Assembly: GCA_022495995.1 (NCBI GenBank)
Contig: JAFEMH010002079.1
Location: forward strand, 310,001 to 374,000
Direction: 5' to 3'
DNA: 64,000 bases
DNA from: Adenophora triphylla var. japonica
Taxonomy: Eukaryota > Streptophyta > Magnoliopsida > Asterales > Campanulaceae
Under the pieces are notes generated by a model, which was not told where the DNA came from, made no database searches, and worked only from the letters and a program-made list of their open reading frames with translations. The position numbers were made by a program, and so were the translations under genes. This document shows positions 1 to 10,595 of the stretch, piece by piece. Each line of letters starts with the position of its first letter. Position 1 is the first letter of the stretch.

Positions 1-1451
1 GTATCAGAGCCGGTTCAAAATACTCTCCTTAATTTCGGTCTCTTGTGCTTAGTTAATGGAAATGGAGCGTATGACAATGTAGATAAAACGTTGGTTAACG
101 CTTTTGTTGAGCGATGACATCCGGAAACTAATAGTTTTCATATGCCATTTGGGGAGATGACCATCACTTTAGAGGATATGTCTTGTCTTACACTGCTTTC
201 GGTAGTAGGTGTACCCTTATTTGAGAGTCCCGCTTATTCTAGTCAGCCACCTCTTAATAAAGTCTGTGAGGTTTTGGGAGTGACAAAAAAAGTTGCTAAA
301 GATGGAATTCCTGCCAAAGGGGCATTGGTCAATTTAGAATGGCTGAGATCGAAGTTCTCCCCTCATTTGTACTCCTCAGACCCCCGAAAAGCTGTCTGTG
401 CTGCTAAGGCATATCTCTTATATTTATTGGGGTGCACAATTTTCTTTGATAAGACCGGGACATGTGTCAACTCGAGCTATCTAGATTTTTTGAGAGATGA
501 TGGGGCAATTGGGAATTATGCTTGGGGAGCCAGAGCGTTAGCTTTTCTGTACCGGCAACTAGGAAAAGGATCTAGGTTTAACTGCCATCAGATTTCCGGG
601 CACTTAACCTTGTTGGAGGCATGGGTTTATGAGAGGTTTCCTGCGTTTAGGAACGATTTCAACAACTCCTATCTACCCAATTTGTCGCTCACATTGAAGT
701 GGCTACCACCTCGGGCTCAACCAGCGACAGTTGCCTCCGTGCAAGTAAAGAGGCAACATATTGACATTATTCAGGATACAGAAGTAAGTATTATTTTTGT
801 AGTAATAATTCTCACATGTATTTTTGTTTTCTTAAATGAAACTATATTAATATTTTTATGTTTTTATTGTAGGTGATTTGGATGTCGTATGAAGGTATTC
901 GCGCTCAATATCCTTTTTCTAGAGTCGCGCTATATCAAGGTGCCATAGTTGCCGGTAATGTTGTGGAACCACATCTTCCTGATCGGGTCTTGCGACAGTT
1001 TGGGTGCATGGAAACGATACCAAACCCTCCACTTGGACTTGGGATGGCGAGAGGAGATAAGAAGTCTTTAGTAGGGTAGATCATGTTTGCCCAGTCATTC
1101 TATTCCTAAAAGTCGAATTGCGTCGATAAACGCAAGTTCCGGGAATGTAGAGTGCCTCAAGAGGCTGCAGATGATTATCTGCAATGGTACTCTACATATT
1201 CACACCCTATTGTGCACCCCATTACTGAGCGGGCTCATGCTGTCAAGAGGACAACTGAAGTTGCTGCCCCTAATCCGTGGGATATGATTATGAATGTCCG
1301 GAACGTCATGATTCCTATTGCTGAGAGATGGACAGATGGAGATCACTCAGTTAGTGCACAGGAGGCTATGAACGTCATCTTTAGAGCACTGGCAGCAACT
1401 CAAATCCCAGCACGGACATCAACTTCTCAGGGTGGTAGAAGACTACAATAG
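1..1451 (+). pseudogene. Plant mobile domain (PMD, MAIN/MAIL1-like) gene, broken, 5' partial
   Basis: The reading frame from before position 100 through 783 encodes the N-terminal PMD signature: an HPETNSFHMPFGEMTITLED stretch, then LLYLLGCTIFFDK, WGARALAFLYRQL and LLEAWVYERFP. A canonical intron lies at 784-872 (GTAAGT...TTGTAG) and joins in phase to VIWMSYEGIRAQYPF and HLPDRVLRQFG. PMD proteins include the Arabidopsis silencing/meristem proteins MAIN and MAIL1, and related copies are carried by transposable elements. The copy is dead. TGA at 115-117 replaces the usual Trp before HPET, the frame is lost near 1050-1080, and the C-terminal part continues in another frame at 1152-1451 (DDYLQWYSTYSHP). 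The gene runs tail-to-tail towards the OTU-MULE to its right, so it may be cargo of that element; this is inference. It may extend left of the window. Confidence 0.8.
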
Positions 1452-1742
1452 ATTTGTAGTTTTGGTTTTGTATGAACAATTATTTTTGGTTTTATATTTG
1501 ATGTTTAAAAATGAGGTAATGATTGTATGAACAATTATTTTTGGTTTTGTATTTGATGTTTGAAAATGAGGTAATGATTGATTTATGGATTTATGGTTTG
1601 TATATATATGGGGTAATTGGTTGGTGTATGTATGAGGTGAGTGTGTATATGGGTTAATGGTTTTATGTGTATGGGGTGATTGGTTGGTGTATGGATTTGT
1701 ATATGTGTGTATGGGTAATGGTTGCAGCATAGACGAGTCGGG
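1452..1742. repeat. AT/GT-rich spacer with a 55-bp tandem duplication
   Basis: Two adjacent copies of a 55-bp unit occupy 1470-1524 and 1525-1579, differing by a few bases. They are followed by GT-rich simple sequence built from TATGGGGTAATTGGTTGGTG-like phrases up to the Copia insertion. A long - strand frame here (1443-1730) is rich in Thr, Asn, His and Pro and is a by-product of the repeat, not a gene. The last five bases (TCGGG, 1738-1742) are the left target duplication of the Copia element. Confidence 0.75.
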
Positions 1743-3133
1743 TGTTGGTGTAATGCCCTAGGCTTTAGTTATGTTTAACTGAAAACCATTATGTATCATC
1801 TTTATCGTTTATGTTTATTATTTGATTATTATATAGTTTGCATATTTATTGTAATAATCTCCATCCCTAATTATTAAGAGAATAATTAGTATAATTGTCA
1901 ATGGATAATCATATGATGATTATATGCATAGAGATACACATTGAAATTATGGGTACTTGTTAGAGAACAAGTGACTGGACTTGACCCGTATGAGATTTAT
2001 GTCACGGTCAAATGTCATAATTAAATCTCATATGGTCACTTCATTTAGTCCCTAGACCTGAGATTATCATGACCTTACATATGATGAAAAGTTATATTTG
2101 ATTTTAGTCAAACGGTATCTTAACACGATATCTATAAAGGCTATCTTTGGCATGATCGGATTCATGATGGGAAGGATGATAAGTCAAGATGGAATTTGTC
2201 CCTCGGAAGAGAGATGTTTTGCTTGGGCCCCTCGATGAGTGATAATGATGAAAGCGTGTGGCCACACCCCAATATGATTGGACTATCATTATACTCAAGA
2301 TAGAGAAAGCATTGAACAAATACAAGTTGACGTGGACCATGACTTGTGTTCAATATAACATTGTGAGACAAAGTGAGAAATGGAAGTGTACCATTGGAAA
2401 CGTGAACTCTTACGTTGTGTTATTTGGGTAGACATAATGGCTTGCTAGAGTCCGCTTATGTCTTATGAGGGTCGATATGATCGGACTCATTGCCAACATA
2501 ATACAATCCTATTGGGTCACACACAAATAGAATGAGTTGGTTGAACCAAGGGAAGAATGATTGAGAGTTTACGTATTTGGCAACTTATGTCACGCGACAT
2601 AACTAGCCACCGGCTACTTATGTCACGCGACATAACTAGCCACGTACAGCGTTTTTGACAGCTGTTCTCCTAATTCGATTAGGAAACATATTTACACTAA
2701 AGTAGTATAAATATGTGAGGTCTGTCAACCCTAAGGTCTGGCCGAAATTTTCAAGGGAAAATCATAACAAAATACTCTCAATATTCTTCCATAAGTTTTA
2801 GGAATCTAGCAATTCCCAACCCGAGAATTGTTCTCGACATTCATATTTGTGTGGATTACCAAAAGAGGGTCTTAGTTTTGTTCAAACAAATCAAAGACCT
2901 AGAGTTCAAATCTGAAGATCCAAATGAGTTGAAGATTCGAAGATTTGAAGATCAAAAGTTTGTGATTACGAATCACATAATTATCCGTTCGATAGCTCAA
3001 GACCGGAAAGCAATTTAGGTTGGTAAATTCTGTCTCATAGCAATTCAATTTAATCGTATAGAACGGATCTTAGGGCTTGGGTTTTGTGTTAATTTTATGC
3101 TTAATTCTGCGCATGGACCCATAAAACCCAACA
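1743..3133 (+). repeat. 5' LTR of the Copia element
   Basis: This 1391-bp LTR is bounded by TG...CA. It matches 8269-9698 nearly throughout. It carries two copies of the stem-loop word TTATGTCACGCGACATAA (2585-2602, 2618-2635), whereas the 3' LTR has three, which accounts for most of the 39-bp length difference. Confidence 0.95.
2585..2635. repeat. Two TTATGTC-ACGC-GACATAA inverted words in the Copia 5' LTR
   Basis: Two copies, at 2585-2602 and 2618-2635, each form a 7-bp stem around an ACGC loop, embedded in ACTAGCCA/GGCTA flanks that lengthen the dyad. They lie about 500 bp before the LTR end. Confidence 0.85.
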
Positions 3134-3135
3134 AG

Positions 3136-3147
3136 TGGTATCGAAGC
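3136..3147 (+). other. Copia primer-binding site
   Basis: TGGTATCGAAGC begins two bases after the LTR end. It is the usual plant initiator-Met-tRNA complement (TGGTATCAGAGC) with small changes, so minus-strand priming was by tRNA-iMet (family knowledge). Confidence 0.85.
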
Positions 3148-3374
3148 CCCGTTCGTATGGTTAAGTTTGAATTAACATGCTAGAATGATTATATAAATTG
3201 TTTATATGTTCGTTGCATGTTTTTGTATGCGATAGAATTTTGATTGTTTATGTGAAACAATGTGAAAATCGTTTTCGAATTATGTTGAATTAAATCTGTA
3301 AAAGAGTTGTTTTATATGATTTAATTGCATGTAATCTGAATTGATTGAAATCTGGAAATCCTATGACTGGCTAC

Positions 3375-3476
3375 CTATGTCGTGCGACATAGTAGGCCAC
3401 ATGAGGAAATACAGTAATCGGCCGGTTATGTCACGCGACATAACTAGCCACTGGCTAGTTATGTCACGCGACATAA
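3375..3476. repeat. Three further stem-loop words in the Copia leader
   Basis: CTATGTCGTGCGACATAG (3375-3392) and two copies of TTATGTCACGCGACATAA (3426-3443, 3459-3476) lie in the untranslated leader, 240-340 bp after the LTR. The word is therefore clustered both in the LTR and in the transcribed leader. Confidence 0.8.
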
Positions 3477-4600
3477 TAAGCCAAATCAGGCGAGAATCGG
3501 TTTGTTTAATTTTTACGCTAATCTATGATTGTGTTTGCAATCTGAGATGTTTTATGTCTTAATCTGGATGCTATAAATTTCTGGAAATAAAATTTATAGG
3601 GCTATGCTAGATTAATTCATTGTTTATGGTGCATGCTTAATTAATTCAAATGTGTTTTATTAATTGTTGCGATGCATGAATTAATTGTTCTTAAGTGTTA
3701 AGAATTTTATTAGATGTTTAGTTGAAACATTGATTTATAGTTTCCTAATATGTTTAGATTTAGACATTGTAAATTTTGGATTTTATGATTGTTATGGAAA
3801 CAAGTCATAATTACGCGAAATTTTTAAAAAAGGAAACTAATTGTTTATAAAAGGTAGTGATTATGTTGCCAAATCAGAGTTGATTTCTAATTGTGCATGA
3901 CTAGGAGAGTTCTGTCTAAGGAAGAGTTGGTACTTAAGTAGTCCTTGTGGCTCACCTATCTTCCTGGGAACTTACCTGGTGCATGATTATGACTATCTTT
4001 GCTGATATGCTTATAATCTACCTTAAAGAACCTTCATTTAACTTTTAAGTTCTTTATGCCAATCCATGATTTAAACACTTGAGACCACTCGGATAGTTTT
4101 GGGTGGGCTTGCCATAGCAAGGTGCTTTGATTCTATTCCGTTTGCGAGCAAGATGAGGAAATGGTGGTTCCTATACGTTTAAAGTGGATGAACTTAATTG
4201 GGTTATCAAAATGGTTTTGGACCCAAGGCATAAGATGAGATTAAAATATGCTTAGACATATGATGTCTTAAATAAATCTCATAAGAGTCATATACGATAT
4301 GATTGATGTTTTCTACCTAATTAGTTTAATCTTGAGCGGTGCGCCATAGCGTACTTGAGATTAAATTAAAGTTGGATCTTAGCCCTAAGAGTCATATACG
4401 ATATGATTGATGTTTTCTACCTAATTAGTTTAATCTTGAGCGGTGCGCCATAGCGTACTTGAGATTAAATTAAAGTTGGATCTTAGCCCATTAAATGCAT
4501 ATTATGCTTATTAGCATTAGAAGGTGTATGATTTAGTGGGAGTATTTGTAAAATACATTATTTGCTCTTAAATGATAAATGTGATGATATTGATATGTGT
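3477..4600 (+). other. Copia leader and decayed gag region, no readable ORF
   Basis: This AT-rich stretch lies between the leader palindromes and the zinc knuckle, where Copia elements encode gag. I can read no gag core in any frame, so gag is deleted or decayed beyond recognition. The only notable structure is the tandem duplication at 4282-4489. Confidence 0.5.
4282..4489 (+). repeat. Perfect 104-bp tandem duplication inside the Copia element
   Basis: 4282-4385 and 4386-4489 read the same by eye. The duplication includes the phrase GAGCGGTGCGCCATAGCGTA. It is absent from the LTRs, and its identity suggests it is recent. Confidence 0.9.
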
Positions 4601-4899
4601 TCATATAATTTGTATATTTTGTTGTAGAAGTAGCATTACATAATGATAATTGCGATTCGTCCTTATGAAGGATAAAGTTCGAAAGGAACAATACATAATG
4701 TGTACGTTCTTGACGAATCCGTTCCTACTGAACCCATTGCAAATGTTGCAAAGGGCAAATAAGGAAGCAACATTAGAAACATAGTGATGATTCTGACAAT
4801 ATTGCTTGCCTTGTAATTGCCATCATGTTTAAAGGCTCTTGTAAAGAACCTTGAACACATGGAAACTGCCTTTCATTCTAGCACACCGCACAAAGGAAA

Positions 4900-7800
4900 T
4901 GTTCCAAGTGCAAGCTAGGCAAAAGATATATGTTGTGGTGAAGGCTCTTAATTCATGAGATGAAAGAAGGAGCAATCCGCAAATTGTGTTAATGGTTGAC
5001 ACAAGAAAAGGGTTCATAAAGGAAGGAAAAGAAGGTAAAGCAAAGGTTGCTAAACCTAAGGCAAAAGTTGCAAAGTCAAAGAGGCTAAACCCAAAGTGTC
5101 TCGAAAGGATGCAGTTTGCTACCAATGCAATAAGATTGGTCATTGGAAGCAAAGTTGCAAGGCTAATTAGGAAGGCCTAAAAGGTGAGTATATGATAGAT
5201 ATTTTTCTTTCGAATTCTTGTTCTTGGGTATATGATACCGGATTGGATCCCACATTTGTTTAAATGTGCAAGGAACAAAGAATAGAAAGCTACTCAAATA
5301 AGGTAAATTAAACCTATGCATGGGAATGGAGCAAGAGTTGCAACATTAGCCATAAGGGACTTATGAAGTCACTTTGACTTGTGAAGTAGTACTTGTTTTG
5401 AATAAGTATGACTACGTTCCGAATTTGAGTAGGAATATTATTTCTGTTTCTTAAATGGATGATGAAGGATATAATTTTCTTATTTTCAATAAGAAGTTTT
5501 ATATTTATTTAATAATATGCCTTATTATAATGCATATGTCATTAAATGGTCTTCATATCCTTGATGATGAGAAACAAAATAATATTGAAGATATCTATGA
5601 TATAAATGGGAAATCTAAACCGAACAATATGAACAAAGCGTTTATATGGCATTGTCGGCTTGGTCAAATAAATAAGAAACATATATCTAAACTCCATTAA
5701 CATGGACTTTTAGACTCATATGACCATGTATCATTTGAGGAATGTGGATCTTATTTATTGGGAGTATTGACCAAACCACCCTACACTAAGAGTAGTGGGA
5801 GGGCTAGTGACTTATTGGTCATTGTACATGAGATGTATGTAGACCATTAAGCAGCATTGCTAGGGGAAGATTTCGGTATTTCATCATATTTACCAATGAC
5901 TTATCTAGATATGACTATGTCCATCTGATGAAGTCCAAAGGTGAATCGTTTGAGATGTTTTAAACATTTCAAGATGAAGTACAAAACAATTTGGCAAAAT
6001 TATTAAGTACTTCGATTAGATCGAGGTGATGAATATTTGAGCCAAGAGTTTGACAATCATCTCAAAACTATGAAATTGTTTCAAGAATTGACTCCACACT
6101 GAACACCACTATGAATGGTGTGTCTGAAAGGAGGAATTGAACCTTGTAGGACATGGTTCGTTCGATGATGTGTCAATCAGACTTTCCTATTTCCTATTTC
6201 CTTTTGAGGATATGCATTAGAAATAATGCGGTTACACTGAATCGAGTCCCTACTAAATCGGTTCCTAAGGCCCCACATGAGATGTGGCATGGAAGAAAAC
6301 TTAGTTTGTCTTTCATGAAGATTTGGGGTTGCGAATCTTATGTAAAGAGACTTGTCTCTTATAAGTTAGCACCAAATTTGACAAAGTTATTTTTGGAAAT
6401 TAATCTTACAACCGCAAAAAGAACAAAACGTTTGTTGCTCTACACGATTTGTTTCTTGAGAAATAGTTTCTCAATAAAGAATCTAGTGGGAGTAAAATTA
6501 ATCTTGAAAGAAGTTCAAGAACCCGATAATAATATGGAACCAAGAGTAGAGATAGAACCAAGTTCACAAAGGAGTTGTGAAACCGGTTCAAGATGCACAA
6601 GTCCATCGTAGATTGGATAGGTTACGATCCGAACTCAAGAAATAGTGATTTCTCGTTGCGGAAAGTGATGAAGTGGAAGTCATTGAGAATGACGATCCTA
6701 CTTGCTATCAAGAAGCGATGTCCTCTCCTAATTTGGATAAATGGTTAGGAACCATGGAATCCAAATTACAATCCATGTTTAATAATCAAGTTTGGAACTT
6801 GATTGGGCTACCTAAAAGTGTAAAAACTAAAGGGTGCAAGTAGGTTTTCAAAGACCGACATGGATGTGAAGGTGTATACTTTCATGACTAAGGATTGTAA
6901 CAAAGGGATTTAGGCAAATTCATAGTATTGACTATGTTAAAACCTTTTTCGCCAGTTACAATGTCGAGGTCTGTTAGAATTTCAATTGCCATTATCACAT
7001 ATTGTGACTATGTGATATGACAAATGGATGTCAAACGACTTTCTTTAAATGGAAAGATTATTAAGGATGTGTATAGTACACAACCCGAATAGTTTGACGA
7101 TCCAAGAAACTCTAATAGAGTATGCATGTTGCAAAGATCCATGAGATGGGTTGAAGCAAGCTTAAAGGAATTGGAATCTTCGTTTTGATGAATTGGTCAA
7201 AGAGTTTGACTTTATCAAGTACGAAGATGAACCTTGTGTATGCATGAAATTCAGTGGGAGCATGGTATTATTTCTACTGTTTATTACAATGATATCTTAC
7301 TCATTGGAAAAACAAGTTCCGACACTTAAGACTGTTAAGTCTTGGTCAAGGAAAGGTTTCTCAATGAAAGATATGGGTGAAGCCGATTACATCCTTGGCA
7401 TCAAGATCTATAAAGATGGATCTAGAAGGATAAATTGGTTTGAGTCAAAGTGTTCACATTGACAAGATTCTTAGAAGAGTCTAAGAAGAGTAGCTTGTCA
7501 ATGGGTCATGGTATTTCTCTTAGCAATATTCATTGTCTTATGACAAACTGATGAGCAAAAGGGAATGAATGAAGTTCCATATGCTGCGGCACTTGGATCT
7601 GTCATGTATGCCATGATTTGTACTAGACTCGACGTCTCGTATGCTATAAGCATGATGAGTCGATACCAATCGATCTGTTGAGAACCAATGGATGGCAGTC
7701 AAGATGATCCTAAGTACTTAAGAAGAACGAAGGATACGTTCTTGGGATTTGAAAGATTGGAAGTTAATCTTGTTGTAAGGGTTACAAAGATGCTAGCTTC

Positions 7801-8252
7801 CAAACTGACAAAGTTATTTTAAAAATCGCAATTAGGATTTGTGTTTGTGCTTATTAGAGGTGCAATTTTGATTGGAAGAGTTCCAAGCAGAAATTGTAGC
7901 CGATTCTACTACTAAGGCCATATTTTAGCAACATGTGATGTGGCTAAAAGAGGCAGTTTGGATCAAAAGTTCATTAGTGTTTTGGAAATGTTCCAAGTAT
8001 CACTAATCAGTGAAACTTTTGTTATGACAAATAGTGGTGCCACTTGTGCAAACAATGGAACCAAGGTCACAACAGCGATCCAAACACTTACTTAGACGTT
8101 CTTTGAGGAATTCATAAAGAATGAGAAGACGTTAAGATATACAAAGTATCAACCGATGATGACATAAGGGATTCACTTACAAAGACCCTCGCATAGGCAG
8201 AAGCATGGTGGCCATGTTAGATCCATGAGTATTCGATACATAAATGGAGCCT
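4900..8252 (+). pseudogene. Copia gag end and pol remnant (knuckle, PR, INT, RT, RNase H)
   Basis: Fragments appear in Copia order across changing frames. A CCHC knuckle (CYQCNKIGHWKQSC) is at 5117-5158, and the protease active-site triplet Asp-Thr-Gly at 5234-5242. The gag-pre-integrase phrase WHCRLGQINKKH is near 5647-5682, and integrase phrases such as GVSERRN are near 6118-6140. RT pieces follow at about 6840-7460, including DMGEADYILGIKIY, and RNase H pieces at about 7590-8170 (GSVMYAMICTRLDVSYAI, DSLTK). Many stops and frameshifts make it untranslatable. At the RT active site (about 7283-7300) the expected Tyr-x-Asp-Asp reads Tyr-Tyr-Asn-Asp, so even a frame-corrected enzyme would lack one catalytic Asp. 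The element could have moved only with enzymes supplied in trans. Confidence 0.85.
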
Positions 8253-8268
8253 AGTGCAAGTGGGAGAC
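8253..8268 (+). other. Copia polypurine tract
   Basis: The purine-rich AGTGCAAGTGGGAGAC lies directly before the 3' LTR, the usual site of plus-strand priming. Confidence 0.75.
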
Positions 8269-9698
8269 TGTTGGTGTAATGCCACTAGGCTTTAGTTATG
8301 TTTAACTGAAAACCGTTATGTATCATCTTTATCGTTTATGTTTATTATTTGATTATTATATAGTTTGCATATTTATTGTAATAATCTCCGTCCCTAATTA
8401 TTAAGAGAATAATTAGTATAATTGTCAATGGATAATCATATGATGATTATATGCATAGAGATGCACATTGAAATTATGGGTACTTGTTAGAGAACAAGTA
8501 TTTGGACTTGACCCGTATGAGATTTATGTCATGGTCAAATGTCATAATTAAATCTCATCTGGTCACTTCATTTAGTCCCTAGACCCGAGATTATCATGAC
8601 CTTACATATGATGAAAAGTTATGTTTGATTTTAGTCAAACGGTATCTTAACACGATATCTATAAAGGCTATCTTTGGCATGATCGGATTCATGATGGGAA
8701 GGATGATAAGTCAAGATGGAATTTGTCCCTCGGAAGAGAGATGTTTTGCTTGGGCCCCTCGATGAGTGATAATGATGAAAGCGTGTGGCCACACCCCAAT
8801 ATGATTGGACTATCATTATACTCAAGATCGAGAAAGCATTGAACAAATACAAGTTGACGTGGACCATGACTTGTGTTCAATATAACATTGTGAGACAAAG
8901 GGAGAAATGGAAGTGTACCATTGGAAACGTGAACTCTTACGTTGTGTTATTTGGGTAGACATAATGGCTTGCTAGAGTCCGCTTATGTCTTATGAGGGTC
9001 GATATGATCGGACTCATTGCCAACATAATACAATCCTATTGGGTCACACACAAATAGAATGAGTTGGTTGAACCAAGGGAAGAATGATTGAGAGTTTTAC
9101 GTATTTGGCAACTTATGTCACGCGACATAACTAGCCAGCTGGCTAGTTATGTCACGCGACATAACTAGCCACTGGCTACTTATGTCACGCGACATAACTA
9201 GCCACGACGCGTTTTGACAATGACTGTTCTCCTAATTCGATTAGGAAACATATTTACACTAAAGTAGTATAAATATGTGAGGTCTGTCAACCCTAAGGTC
9301 TGGCCGAAATTTTCAAGGGAAAATCATAACAAAATACTCTCAATATTCTTCCATAAGTTTTAGGAATCTAGCAATTCCCAACCCGAGAATTGTTCTCGAC
9401 ATTCATATTTGTGTGGATTACCAAAAGAGGGTCTTAGTTTTGTTCAAACAAATCAAAGACCTAGAGTTCAAATCTGAAGATCCAAAGGAGTTGAAGATTC
9501 GAAGATTTGAAGATCAAAAGTTTGTGATTACGAATCACATAATTATCCGTTCGATAGCTCAAGACCGGAAAGCAATTTAGGTTGGTAAATTCTGTCTCAT
9601 AGCAATTCAATTTAATCGTATAGAACGGATCTTAGGGCTTGGGTTTTGTGTTAATTTTATGCTTAATTCCGCTGCGCATGGACCCATAAAACCCAACA
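8269..9698 (+). repeat. 3' LTR of the Copia element
   Basis: This 1430-bp TG...CA LTR is followed by TCGGG. It has three stem-loop words (9113-9130, 9147-9164, 9180-9197). The extra unit of about 33 bp relative to the 5' LTR arose after insertion, because both LTRs are copied from one template at integration. Confidence 0.95.
9113..9197. repeat. Three stem-loop words in the Copia 3' LTR
   Basis: Copies at 9113, 9147 and 9180. The middle one is flanked by TGGCTAG...CTAGCCA, so its dyad has a 14-bp stem with a 4-nt loop. Confidence 0.85.
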
Positions 9699-9781
9699 TC
9701 GGGGATGTACCCTGGTGAGTGCAGACTACAGCAGGTTTGTTGCTGTCATAAGTTGGTAAGTTATGTCGCACGACAATAAAA

Positions 9782-10064
9782 ATTCGTCCAGTACTGATCG
9801 AACCAGTCAAGAAGTTCGGCCAGTAGTGACCGAAAATCCCATTTCTGTTCGGCCACTACTTGCCGAGGCTGATAATAAGAGTTCTTTTTTTTTTGAAACG
9901 TTCACGAAAAAAAATTGTTACGTATTCTCAGCATTGTCTTAAACTTTTAAAAAAAAATTTGCCATAGTTACAAAGGTTCGACCAGTACTGGCCGAATTTT
10001 TTTCAGTTTTTGGGCATGTACTGGCCGAAATATTTGATAAAATTCAGCCACTACCGATCGAACC
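9782..10064. repeat. Left MULE cluster of six TTCGGCCAGTACTGGCCGAA-like dyads
   Basis: Six imperfect copies of a 20-bp palindrome lie near 9782-9803, 9810-9830, 9848-9868, 9977-9999, 10011-10030 and 10042-10064. They sit 3' of the OTU stop codon. A matching set of six lies at 30521-30737 on the other side of the same gene. A lone TTATGTCGCACGACA word, resembling the Copia word, is at 9761-9775. Confidence 0.75.
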
Positions 10065-10260
10065 ATTCAAAAAAAAAATTCCATTTTTTTTTTCTGTTTA
10101 TTAAGACAGAATGTAACAATGTATTTCCCGTCATTAAAAAAGTTAATTTAATTTAAAGTTAGTTAAATTTTTAATATAACTTTAAATGGAATTTAATAAT
10201 AAATGAAAATTATTTAAAGATATGTAACACCACAAATTATAATATTTAACATAAATAAAA

Positions 10261-10595
10261 TTATTTAATATCAATTACATAAGTTGATGTTTCGGGTACT
10301 TGTATTAATCGACCTTGATAAGAATCTAGCCATCCGGTTGCACATTCATGACGTTCTTCATACCATTTGTATGGTACTGGTGGCAATGTACATCCTTCCT
10401 TCAACTTGGCATGAATGTAATGATTGCCGTTGACATAGCATATACAAATCAATTTTGAGTTCTGTGCATTGATTTTCGTAGAGGAAGGAAGGTCAAAGAC
10501 AAGGTGTTACTCAAAGTCACCAACGCAACGTTGAATGCATTTGCAATAGCATAACCCATTTCTGTAGCGTTAAACCAATTTGCTTCTCCGCATGG
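10261..10595 (-). pseudogene. MULE OTU-domain C-terminus, severed by Tat-1
   Basis: The - strand frame from the Tat-1 junction reads through GEANWFNATEMGYAIANAFNV and NGNHYIHAKL, with the presumed OTU catalytic His at 10420-10422 in NHYIHA. It continues with LPPVPYKW to a stop at 10261-10263. Removing Tat-1 and one copy of CATGG joins it in frame to HWFDGPC at 27964 onward. OTU proteases cleave ubiquitin or SUMO-like conjugates, and plant MULEs sometimes carry them (family knowledge). The protein ends shortly after the His motif, as expected for the domain C-terminus. Confidence 0.8.

Larger units (their letters stand above)
1743..9698 (+). mobile_element. Ty1/Copia LTR retrotransposon, complete but non-coding
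   Basis: The boundaries are exact. The 5-bp duplication TCGGG occurs at 1738-1742 and again at 9699-9703, both LTRs start TGTTGGTG and end CCAACA, a primer-binding site follows the first LTR and a purine tract precedes the second. The internal order of zinc knuckle, protease, integrase, reverse transcriptase and RNase H identifies it as Copia. The coding region is full of stops and frameshifts, while the LTRs differ at only about 15-20 sites outside the palindrome block (by eye). It sits between the PMD pseudogene and the left half of the MULE. Confidence 0.95.

Noticed and set aside
1..12. GTATCAGAGCC at the window start resembles a tRNA-iMet primer-binding site
   Set aside because: Only about 10 bases match, no LTR end can be seen because the window starts here, and PMD coding follows almost at once. 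Too little to call an element.
8631..8898. - strand ORFs repeated at 2104-2371 and 8631-8898
   Set aside because: They are the same stretch of the two Copia LTRs, with no domain and no expected coding function.
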